A DNA stretch of 64,000 nucleotides from Sipunculus nudus. Taxonomy: Eukaryota; Annelida; Sipuncula; Golfingiida; Sipunculidae. How positions within the stretch are numbered: the first letter of the stretch is position 1; each line of letters opens with the position of its first letter. The position numbers and the translations under genes are program-made. Location of the stretch: positions 4,556,601 through 4,620,600 of the forward strand of contig CM049319.1 of assembly GCA_026874595.1 (NCBI GenBank), written 5' to 3'. Below are positions 24,835 to 34,330 of this stretch, one piece after another. The notes below the pieces were generated by a model. That model searched no databases and was not told the DNA's origin. It saw only the letters and a list, made by a program, of their open reading frames with translations.

Positions 24835-25316
24835 CACAGACACTCCAAAACCAATCCCAACCAAGGCATGCTTGAGAGCAATCACTAAGCCAAATATGAA
24901 TGAAATTGAATAATATTTAGGAAAGTTATCACACAGAATATATCCTCATAATATAGTGGGTGTGTTTTCATTGTCCCCCTGAAGATGTCTCCACATGTCA
25001 TAAGTTTTTTTTGTGAATTGGGAAGAAAAGAGGAAATTTTTGTTTGTTTTGGAGCTGGTGATAATAAATTTTAACACAGACACTCCAAAACCAATCCAAA
25101 CCAAGGCATGCATGAGAGCAATCACTAAGCCAAATATGAATGAAATTGAATAATATTTAGGAAAGTTATCACACAGAATATATCCTCATAATATAGTGGG
25201 TGTGTTTTCATTGTCCCCCTGAAGATGTCTCCACATGTCATAAGTTTTTTTGTGAATTGGGAAGAAAAGAGGAAATTTTTGTTTGTTTTGGAGCTGGTGA
25301 TAATAAATTTTCAGAC
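24835..25316. repeat. 240-bp tandem repeat, two units
   Basis: Two nearly identical units of 240 and about 239 bp start at the phrase ACAGACACTCCAAAACCA. Each joins one satellite-derived half to a new half with CCCCCTGAAGATGTCTCCAC and GGAGCTGGTGATAATAAATT. A less complete version of the new half precedes them at about 24720-24830. Higher-order amplification within the satellite is the simplest reading. Confidence 0.85.
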
Positions 25317-26571
25317 AGACACTCCAAAACCATCCAAGGTTTGAATGAGAGCAATCACTGAGCCAAATCTGAATGAAATTGAATAATATTTAGGAAAGTT
25401 ATCGCACAGAAATGAAAACCTGACGGACAGACAGACAGACGGACACACAGACAAACCCAAATCAATAAAAAACATAAGATAAAACTGTCAATAACTGCCA
25501 ACTATTGGGAGGTGCCCATTTTATGGAGGTGGCTACTAGAACAAGTTTTACCTCATTTCCCTGATGACCTTAAAATTTCCATGATAATTAATTTGACTTT
25601 CTGGGTTAAATAACTAACACACCAAAAAACCAAGATGGCTATCATCCAACAGGCTTGTTCTTTAGACAATATCATTATAAGAATATGTCAAATGATAATT
25701 TTTTTACCAATACGGAAATTTAACTTCTGTGTTACCTGTATTTTGTTGATATGTTTCACTTTTACTAAAATATATAAACAGGAGACCAATAATAAATAGG
25801 GGACCATTCATAAAAATTTCACTGTAAAAGAAAATGACACATTTTATAATGATGATCCTTACTAATAATTTTATCCTTTTAACTTCAAAATCTACAGTCA
25901 GTGAAGAAACAATATGCCACAATGTATCTGTGTTTAGGAGCATTTCAGAAACAACATAAATGTTGCTTTTCAGGCATTCATACACACTAATATCACATAA
26001 GAACTCATTAGAATTAAGGTCCAGTTGTCCCATGCATAGCACAGCTGATCAACAGTACGCATACCTCTCTCATCAGGTCTTTCAAGACTATCATGGAATA
26101 AAATTACCTTGTTCTCTCTTTTTTTGTTGTCAGCTTATATTGCAGATCCTCTTAATTTTTAAGCTCCTGCACAGAATTCCAGTCAGCTCTCAATTAAATC
26201 AGTCACGCTCAAAACCTACCTTAGTTCTTCACCCTCTGATTCTTGCAATATTTTCTTTTGGCTTAACTTCTTTCTTCCCCAATCTAAAATGAATCAATAT
26301 TTTTTACATTTTTTTTTAATTCTAGAAGGGACTAGAGGCTGACCATTTGTATTAATATTTATTAAAATGGACCAATGACTGAGTCATAGGTCTAATCTGT
26401 AATAAAATTACTGTTATTACAGAAGCAACATTCAAACATTCAGGGAAAAAGCATGTGTTAACTATCCTAAAATTGACATGGTAATTTCAAATTTCAATTT
26501 TAAATTTCTTTTCATAAGATTTGTATTGGACTTGGATTCAGACTAGAACTTGGATTCCAAGTGACTAAGAC
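25317..26571. other. Satellite remnant, then low-copy DNA
   Basis: A last satellite unit runs to about 25460 and ends in a GACAGACAGACGG block. After that no repeat or convincing exon is seen. Two overlapping frames of about 110 codons on opposite strands (25704-26042 and 25960-26292) have no recognisable features. Confidence 0.45.
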
Positions 26572-26579
26572 TTGAAGAA

Positions 26580-26680
26580 GGTGGACTTGGACACAAGTGG
26601 CCTGGACTTGGACACAAGTGGCCTGGACTTGGACACAAGTGGCCTGGACTTGGACACAAGTGGCCTGGACTTGGACCAGC
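26580..26680 (+). repeat. 21-bp minisatellite, in-frame seven-residue repeat
   Basis: Four and a half copies of TGGACTTGGACACAAGTGGCC. The period is 21, so a reading frame from an ATG at 26572 gives four DLDTSGL heptads followed by DLDQHSG and then a hydrophobic tail, stopping at 26820. No splice sites or homology support coding. A less regular CTTGGATTC repeat upstream suggests a minisatellite that grew from a GACTTGGA seed. Confidence 0.8.
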
Positions 26681-27066
26681 ACTCGGGCTCAGATGGTGTG
26701 GACTCGACTACATCCCTGCTGAGTGTTAAGTGGCATTTATTTGTTCTTTTTTTTATAACCTTGCATTGGTTCTATTTGCTGCAAACCATCTTTCCTGTAA
26801 ACAATTTTGTTTTTCTTTAAGGTGCATGGTTATTTACACCATATTGTAAATAACAGGAAGTGTTGATGAAAATCATCCAGCAAATATCAGTTTCTTTGTT
26901 TTACGGTGCCCTCACTGATGAAGAGCACAAGTGACCCCATAAACACCACTTACAGTCACTGATGTTTGACTGAAGCGTAGGCTTACATCATGTCGTGTGA
27001 TATATTAGTCTGCCTGTGTAAGATTCACTTACTCTTCCCATCGACATTCAGTGCACAAACAGAGCC

Positions 27067-27245
27067 ATGTCTCTGAATCACGGGCTTTTACGGCGATCAA
27101 TAGACCTATTAAGATTGACAACGAGAACTAATGGCAAGATACATCATTCAATGTGTAATGTAAGCCACACAAAGAAGCTACAAGAATCAGATTACAAGAA
27201 CAGACACATAAGCTTTTTCATAGAAATATTGTTTAAATATATACG
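27067..27245 (+). CDS. Candidate first coding exon, possible mitochondrial presequence
   Basis: An ATG at 27067 (G at -3) opens 59 codons plus two bases and ends at a good donor, ACG|GTAAGA (27246). A second donor, AAT|GTAAGC, lies inside at about 27160. The N-terminus (MSLNHGLLRRSIDLLRLTTR) is rich in Arg, Leu, Ser and Thr with one acidic residue, which suits an amphipathic mitochondrial targeting helix; this is inference from composition only. The exon lies in the only repeat-free stretch between the 26.6-kb minisatellite and the family 2 element at 27275. Its phase-2 end is compatible with the exon at 45349. The protein family is not recognised and chance remains possible. Confidence 0.25.
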
Positions 27246-27589
27246 GTAAGATGAGTCACACATACTAAACAGAACAAGGCCTTCAGGCCTAATGCGAACC
27301 TGTGCAAAGTTTAGGAGTATGAATGGAGGTTTATTTTTAAAATTTAATATTGATCTGCTAAGTCCTGCATATCTACCATAGTCATTATGATTTCAGCAAA
27401 ATGGATGTTTCCGACCTGCAAGTTTCAGACTAGGAAATTTTAAAACCAGAATATGGATAGTCGACAAGCGACCATGTGTATCCACAGATATCAGAGTGGG
27501 ACGGGTGAAGTGAGGCATGGATTAAGTGGCAAGGGGAATAGAGTGAGGTGTGTTGCATATTAGCATGGATGTCTGCAGCTTAAACATGA

Positions 27590-28870
27590 ATGTAGGTGGT
27601 GCCACCTGTCAAAAAATCTAGAAAATTGTCCAGGATGTATAAACCTGCAAAATTTCAGGTGGATATGTCAAACCACTGCTGAGATATGAGTGATTTTATC
27701 CCAAGGCAGATGAACAGATGGATGCTGTGCATAAGTGGTTGCAGGTGGTGCCACCAGTTTTGCCTATGATGAAGAGCTATGCGAGATCTATACACAAGCA
27801 AAATTTTGGCCCAATCGGTCAAACGGTTCCCGAGATCTGAGCTTGGATGTCTGCAGAGTACACGTGAATGTAGGTGTCACCGCCTGTCAATAAATCGAGA
27901 AAGCTGTCCAGGATGTATAAACCTGCAAAATTTCAGGTGGATAAGTCAAACCACTTCTGAGATATGAGTGATTTTATCCCAAGGCAGATGAACGGATGGA
28001 CACTGTGCATAAGTGGTTGCAGGTGGCACCACCAGTTTTGCCTATGATGATGAGCTATGTGAGATCTATACACAAGCAAAATTTTAGCCAAATCGGTCAA
28101 ACGGTTCCCGAGATACGAGCTAAGATGTCTGCACAGTAAACGTGAATGTAGGTGGCGCCACCTGTCATAAAATCGAGAAAGCTGTCAAGGATGTATAAAC
28201 CTGCAAAATTTCAAGTGGATAAGTCAAACCACTGATGAGATATGAGTGATTTTATCCCAAGGCAGATGAACAGATGGACGCTGTGCATAAATGGTTACAG
28301 GTGGCACCACCAGTTTTGCCTATGATGACGAGCTATGCGAGATCTATACACATGCAAAATTTTGGCCCAATCTGTCAAACGGTTCCGGAGATATGAGCTT
28401 GGATGTCTGCAGAGTAAATGTGAATGTAGGTGGCGCCACCTGTCATAAAATCGAGAAAGCTGTCCAGGATGTAAAACCGGCAAAATTTCAGGTGGAAAAG
28501 TCAAACCACTGCTGAGATATGAGTGATTTTATCCTAAGGCAGATAAACAGATGGATGCTGTGCATATATGGTTGCAGGTGGCACCACCAGTTTTGCCTAT
28601 GATGAAGAACTATGTGAGATCTATACACATGCTAAATTTTGGCCCAATTGGTCAAACAGTTCCTGAGATATGAGCTTGGATGTCTGCAGAGTAAACGTGA
28701 ATGTTGGGATCGCTACCTGTCATAAAATCGAGAAAGCTGTCAAGGATGTATAAACCTGCAAAATTTCAGGTGGAAAAGTCAAACCACTGCTGAGATATGA
28801 GTGATATTATCCCAAGGCAGATGAACAGATGGGTGCAGTACAAAAATGGTTGCAGGTGGCGCCAACATTT
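27590..28870 (+). repeat. Family 2 tandem core array, about 280-bp units
   Basis: Five units start at the palindrome-like sites near 27593, 27873, 28151, 28429 and 28708, with 275-280 bp spacing. Each unit has two palindrome positions about 145 bp apart. Perfect GGTGGCGCCACC stands at 28151-28162 and 28429-28440; the others are one or two bases off. Short open frames through the units are shared by-products of the repeat. Confidence 0.85.
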
Positions 28871-29146
28871 TTTGTGTATGTTATAAAGCTATCAAAGGGC
28901 TACATTTGTGCAAAATTTTTAGCCTGATTGGTCAAACGGTTCCCAAGATATGTGGGTTTCTGTGTGGAAACAGATGCACAAATGGACGCTGGGCAGTCAG
29001 GAAAGGTCAGAGGTCAACCAAAAATGAGGGTGCAGCAGTTCACGTGACCTGATGATAAACCTGATTCGCTTAATATGCAAACCAAGTTTTTTCAAACAGT
29101 TGAAAGATATAGTTCCAATAATCTGGGAATTCTGCATCTAGATGCT

Positions 29147-29166
29147 GTGTCTAGACGTCTAGACAC
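29147..29166. repeat. 20-bp palindrome GTGTCTAGACGTCTAGACAC
   Basis: A perfect self-complementary 20-mer made of two GTCTAGAC units, followed by a third GTCTAGAC. The same motif is at 49170-49189 in another family 2 copy, and a worn version is near 13661. It is thus a conserved internal feature of family 2 and could form a cruciform or bind a dimeric factor; the function is unknown. Confidence 0.8.
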
Positions 29167-29456
29167 ATTGTCTAGACACCCCAGAGCCAGGTCAGTTGCC
29201 ATGGTGATGTCTGGACCCCACCTGTTTGTACTGAGTGAAACTCAGCATGTTGTCAAATCTGTTTTCAAACACAGAAAGCCTTTTTCAATTGGCTACAATG
29301 CATTTTTAAAGCTGTATTTACCCAATCTATTCTTATAAAACAGGCAGAACCCTACCATAGAATAATTCATGAAAGTTTAAACCAATCAGTTAAACAGTTT
29401 CATCATAACTCAGTGTTTAAGCTAGAAGAGTTTAAAATTACATTTTTGCTTGTAAA

Positions 29457-30616
29457 CAAGGGACCCATGGGTCACATTGCTCAGCTAAACTTTGAAAAAT
29501 ATTAGTAACTGCAAAATATTTTTATTTCTTTTGGTTTTTGACCTATATTATCATTAGAAAAGCTATGAGAAAATGGCCCTGCTAAAAATGAAACTCTGTA
29601 AATTATAGAATAATTGACATGAGCTAAACCATTTAGTGATGCACCAAGGGAACAAATAGGCCTATGGTAAGTGTTATATAAAAGAAACATTTCATAAACA
29701 AATAATGTGTGAAGGTAATTAATTTTTCAAAAGTTAAATATATGGCCATAAAATTAATCCCACAAAGTTTGACCAATATTCCTAATTTTAATACTAAGTT
29801 AAAAGTGTTATTCATACCTAGGCCCCACCAACTTTAAGAGATATGAATGAAATGCTAGAAAGTATTTATATCTTCTTAAATCTTGTCAGTTAGCACTTAC
29901 ATTAGATCCTAATATTTTATCACATTTGAATATTAGGATTAAATTCCTGTTTTTTTTTTTCTTTAAAAAATCAAAATTGCCCAGTCTCATAAAAAACAAT
30001 TTATTTAACATTAAAAAAAAATGTGCCATGGCCAAAGTCGGGCAAAATTTAAGGTACCAATTTTATATTTTACCAATAATTAAAAAAATTTAACAGATTT
30101 TGATCTAATTTTTTTGTATACAATTAAATTTTGATTAATTAAAGTTGTATTACTGAAAAAAATCCCTACCTTTAACACTTTTGGCCTTAAGTGACCAAAT
30201 ATCTTTCCAGATTTTTTTACAAAGTCCATTAATATGTTTAGGCTCATAATGTTTTAAATTAAATAAAACTGACTTAATTTCCGGCATATACATAGGAACT
30301 ATATAGAGGAATATTTATGGTAAATATGAAAAAAACCAGATGAGTGGTTTTGATATTAGGCAGTCCTGAAGTGTGAAAATAGATTTCTCATAAAAATTGA
30401 TGTTTTTCCTTAATATCTAGAAGGAGCAAAGTCCTATTGACCCAATTTTTTGGCATGGTAGGAGATTTTGGGGACATCTAACTGTATGCCGAATTTCAGA
30501 TTCGTAGGTCCAATGGTGTCAAAATGTGCCAGTCTTATAATATACTGACAGACATCCGGACGGACGGACGACAGACCACGACTATAGCTCAGATGACTTA
30601 TAGTCAGCTGAGCTAA
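29457..30616 (+). mobile_element. Family 1a element, short, precisely inserted in family 2
   Basis: It starts CAAGGGACCCATGGGTCACA and ends in the family 1 hairpin and CTAA. The filled site reads TTGTAAA[CAAGGG...CTAA]AAACACATC. Empty sites in other family 2 copies read CTAGTAAAAAACACATC (13984) and CTTGTAAAAAACAGATC (49494). The six A's are conserved exactly, so insertion went between A's with no target duplication. It is 1160 bp, with a large internal deletion compared with the 3.2-kb copy at 60459. Confidence 0.85.
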
Positions 30617-31370
30617 AAACACATCAATGTAGGAGGCGCCCAATAATACCTCAATTTCAGATATGACATGTGACAAACATTGGTATAAAATTTGGTGATT
30701 ATAGCTCTAGCCGTTTCTGAGATTTTAATTTTAGTGTGCTTTTTTGGAAAGATGACTAAGTTCAACCTCCTCAGCCAAAAATCTCCGAAATGGTACCATT
30801 CAAACAAACTTGAGAGAGATTGTTCCAGGGATCATTTCTGTGAAATATTGGACAATTTGCCTGGACAGTTTCGGAGAAGATTTTTAAAGCTTTTTTTAGC
30901 TTTTTCCCTATAAAATCTAAGAAAATGCAATTAGAAAAAAAATAAACAAAATTCGATAGAGTTTCTGAGATGATTGATTATTTGCAAAAATTTGGTGATA
31001 TGCTAGCTTCTGCCGTTTTTGAGATAGATATCGTTAACGTACAGACGACGCACAACGCACAACAGATGCACCATCGCATAAGCTCACAGGTTCACTAAAA
31101 ACTCAGGAAGTGTGAAGGCTTTTCTTTTGCATTAGAGATCAAATTTATTGTCCTACATCTGTTAGAAATATAACACTGCTGACATATATATTCAATAGCT
31201 GGAAATCACAATACAGAACCATTTTGGCAAGGTGTTAATAATGACTTCTACTCTATTGAACTTCATGATATTCATAATAATTTCTGGAGAAATTTTAGAA
31301 ATTCTAAAAGAATGACCACCAGCAAAAAGAAAAGAAAATATTTTGATTCTGTAGAAATTTACTAAATTTT

Positions 31371-31610
31371 TACAGCTTCTATGGCTAAGGGGTAAAGCAC
31401 AGGACTCAAAGCTGGGAGGTAGTGAGTTCAAATCTCAGCCGAGGAGAGGTGAGATTTTTTACAGTGAGCCCCCACCCAGGACCCACAGTTGCAGTAGACA
31501 ACGAGCTGCCATGGGTGACACCAGGATACAAAATGATATGATAGGATGTGAGTGCTATGTACTGCCCTGTCAAGTAGTCTCATGACCTGAAATGGAATGT
31601 ACATAACTAA
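31371..31610 (+). mobile_element. tRNA-derived SINE
   Basis: TATGGCTAAGGGGTAAAGC (from 31380) resembles a polymerase III A box, and GAGTTCAAATCTC (31424-31436) a B box; the spacing fits a tRNA head. The T-arm TGAG/CTCA can pair, but the acceptor stem and anticodon arm are poor, so it is not a functional tRNA gene. The tail from 31445 to about 31610 is non-tRNA and has no poly-A. The 3' boundary and target duplication were not found. Confidence 0.6.
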
Positions 31611-31972
31611 AGTTAAAATTAGATAAGTTTCCATTATAAAATGTAGTTGGTTAACTCCTTAAAAAAAATTTATAAAAAAACTATTGATTTTCAGCTCCAG
31701 CCACTTAATCATTTAAAAAAATATAACATGATAAATTGATCAAATGTTGTTGTGCTTTAACCTGTTTTGTAAAACAATTGTGGTGTGATCATGTTGTCCC
31801 AAGCTCATATGAAATTTATCAAAATTAATTGCTAAAAGGTAAAAAGCCTCCCCCGCATTCACACTGATTTCTAGGAAAAAACGCCTAAGAACCAAATCTT
31901 TGTCAACCTTAAATTGATTTTATTAATACATAACTAAAATGCCTTTTAAAAAGGGACATCACCTATCATACA

Positions 31973-32620
31973 TGTGATGGTGACTGTGTGCAATGGCGGG
32001 GTCATCCGTGTAGTTTGGTCGAGGTCCTAATTGTGACAGTTTGGTCCAAGTGGAAAAGGTAACACAAGCATGAGATTGTTGTGCAGCAGAGCAGAACGAC
32101 AATGGGGGACAACCAGTTCACTGTGTTTAAAGAAGAGGATCATGGAATTTGTGTTTCTTGTTCGGACTCTGTTTGTGCTGTTTTTGAACTAGTTATTGAG
32201 ATCACTCCGCCCTAAGAATATAAGAGCCCTACACTATGAAACTTGCGCGGGCTGCTTGTACTTTGTGGACTATGATGATGTGTGGCAAGGCCTGCTTAGA
32301 ATGTATTATTGTAATCCTGTGTTGTATCTTTGGACTGTTTGAACTACAATGTGAACTGCTTGAGAAACGCGAGCAACTCCTTCAGCACCCCCAGGAGTTG
32401 TATTCAGACATCATATTTTTGGATAGGGGACAACTGTATGTCTAAGCTATTACCCCTATATCTTTTTTAAAATACAGGTGTCCCACTTAGACAATAATTT
32501 TGAGAATGTAACCAGAACATACCTTTCATATCTTGTATATATTGTAAATAATGATTTTGTTATTATAAATATTATCAAGTATTTTGTGTGTCTTTCTTGT
32601 GTTTTAAGTAACACGTAACA
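31973..32620. mobile_element. Solo LTR, 648 bp
   Basis: It begins TGTGATGGTG and ends ACGTAACA, the canonical TG...CA of long terminal repeats. TACA stands directly outside both ends (31969-31972 and 32621-32624), a 4-bp target duplication. A TATA-like AATATAAGAG near 32216 and AT-rich sequence near 32550-32570 would suit the promoter and polyadenylation region on the plus strand. No internal retroelement sequence or second LTR is seen, as expected after LTR-LTR recombination. The superfamily (Gypsy or Bel) cannot be told. Confidence 0.65.
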
Positions 32621-32624
32621 TACA

Positions 32625-33789
32625 TAAAATTTGGGATAATAGTCCAGAAGGATAGAGTTTTGGAAATGCTTTTTCTCAATTTAACTTGTTTAATATATAG
32701 GAAATAAACAAGGGATCAGGTATTGCTATATTTTTTAAAGGGCTTATACGCATTTGTTAAAAATTGAAGATTTCCTGGAAAAAATTACCTCTTTCACTGG
32801 GTACTGCCTATGTCTACCTTTTCCAATACCTGTACTTATTCTAGTGATTCTCATGTGGAAGTCTTCAATAAAAATGGCAATAAAATGCTCTCTCTTTATA
32901 TAAAAATCTACAAGCATAAGATAAACTCTAATGCATTTAGTTAAGTTCAAAGCATTTTACCTTTAAGTGTTTCAGGAAGAAATATAAAGTAGGAAATTTA
33001 AAGGATTCTTCAACAGGGAATGGCAATTATATTGAAGCTGCTCTCATTCATAACAATAAATCACTCACTCTCGCCCTTCAGATCAATAAACAGAGTTTGG
33101 GAAATGAGTTTTCCAGTAGAGCTGGAGTAATGATACTTAGCTTTCTCCCTGGTCATGCAAGATGACTGCCAATGTGAAGGTGTTTGAACCCAGCATTTGA
33201 TGATTTTGCACTTGTAACTGATGGATTTACAGCAACAGGTTCCCAGCATTTCATAGAACAAAATCCCCTGCCATTCCCTGAATTTCTTCCTGATTTACTT
33301 TTCTGATTACTTTGTTTTACCTTTTTTTTACTTTTTCCAAATTTGGCAAATTGCAGACAATTTTATGTGATGCTATATGTCAAAAGTTTTACTCGGATCT
33401 ACTTCATATTGTAGTAGCACATACATCTTATGGGTCTCCAGTGCTGATTAGGTTTTAGTCACACCTGAATGATTGATTTAAAATTTGTTTTTTGTAACAT
33501 TTTAACATTTCATACGTGACATGATATCTCAAAATGTTTTACTCAGATCTAGTTCTTATTGCAGCAGCAGGTGCATCTTATGAGTCTCCAGAGCTGATTA
33601 AGTTTTGGTCACACTTGAATGATTTTTGGATTTTTTATGGCTTTTTTTATACAAAATTTTTACATTTCATATGTGACTTTATTTCTAAAAATGATTTACT
33701 GGGATCATATTCCTAGCAGGTGCATCTTAGGGGTCTCTAGAGTTAATTAGGTTTTGGTCACACCTTAATGAATATTTTGTTTTGTTTCT
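32625..33789. other. Low-copy DNA with a 190-bp diverged repeat
   Basis: The phrase 'ttttactcggatct...cagcag...gcatcttatgggtctccag...ctgattaggtttt' recurs at about 33390, 33538, 33690 and again at 34418, each followed by a T-rich stretch and ACATTTCATA-GTGAC. It is a diverged tandem repeat of about 150-170 bp that flanks and probably predates the family 4 element. No exon is seen. Confidence 0.5.
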
Positions 33790-34330
33790 TACACCCATCA
33801 AGGATGGGATGTATTATGGTACACCCAAAGTTCCTCCTTCCATCCATATGTCAGTCCGTTTTTTAACTGTTAGTGACTCCCTGCAATAATTTACCAGGGC
33901 TTTGATGGATTTTCATGAAACTCACTATAACTATTAAACAATAGATTTTCCACCCGAGTTTGATAAGGGGCAAAATCACTGAATATTTGATGAGGTCAGA
34001 GGTCACAAGACTACTTTGTGGTGTTATTGCAATAACTTACAAGAAATATGACAGATTTTGATTAAACCCACCAGAAATATTAAAACCCACCAGAAATATT
34101 AATCAATATGATATCTCACCTAATTTTGAGTTCCAGCAAAATCCACCCATATTTGATAAGGTCAGAGGTTACCCAACTTTGGTGGCACCATTGTGACTTA
34201 CCAAAAACCTTATGGATTTTCAGGACACTAAATTAACATATATTTACCAATAGAATTTACCACTTGAATTACATTCTCATAAAAAATTATGCCTATTTAA
34301 TTAGGTCAGCAGATACACAACGGGTGTATT
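33790..34330 (+). repeat. Family 4 repeat with DR1-like AGGTCA pairs
   Basis: The 5' part reads TACACCCATCAAGGATGGG, with CCCATC and GATGGG forming a small hairpin; the 3' part reads CGGGTGTATTA, the inverse of TACACCC. The body repeats 'aggtcagaggtcac' and 'ggattttcatg'. A relic lies inverted at 1440-1960. AGGTCAGAGGTCA at about 33994 is a direct repeat with one-base spacing (DR1), the layout used by RXR-type receptors; binding is not shown. Confidence 0.55.

Larger units (their letters stand above)
27275..31098 (+). mobile_element. Family 2 element, large, split by a 1a element
   Basis: The 5' end is CAAGGCCTTCAGGCCTAATG; the 3' end is CACAGGTTCACTAA. It has about five tandem core units (27590-28870), then a segment with the TCTAGACGTCTAGA palindrome and 'gccatggtgatgtctgg', then the usual 3' part. 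It is interrupted at 29457-30616. Without that insertion it is about 2.66 kb. No coding is seen. Confidence 0.8.

Noticed and set aside
31374-31444. Functional tRNA gene
   Set aside because: A and B boxes are present, but the acceptor stem and anticodon arm do not pair properly, and a SINE-type tail follows.
32236-32445. 69-codon frame with a hydrophobic N-terminal part
   Set aside because: It lies wholly inside the 648-bp solo LTR and has no splice or homology support.
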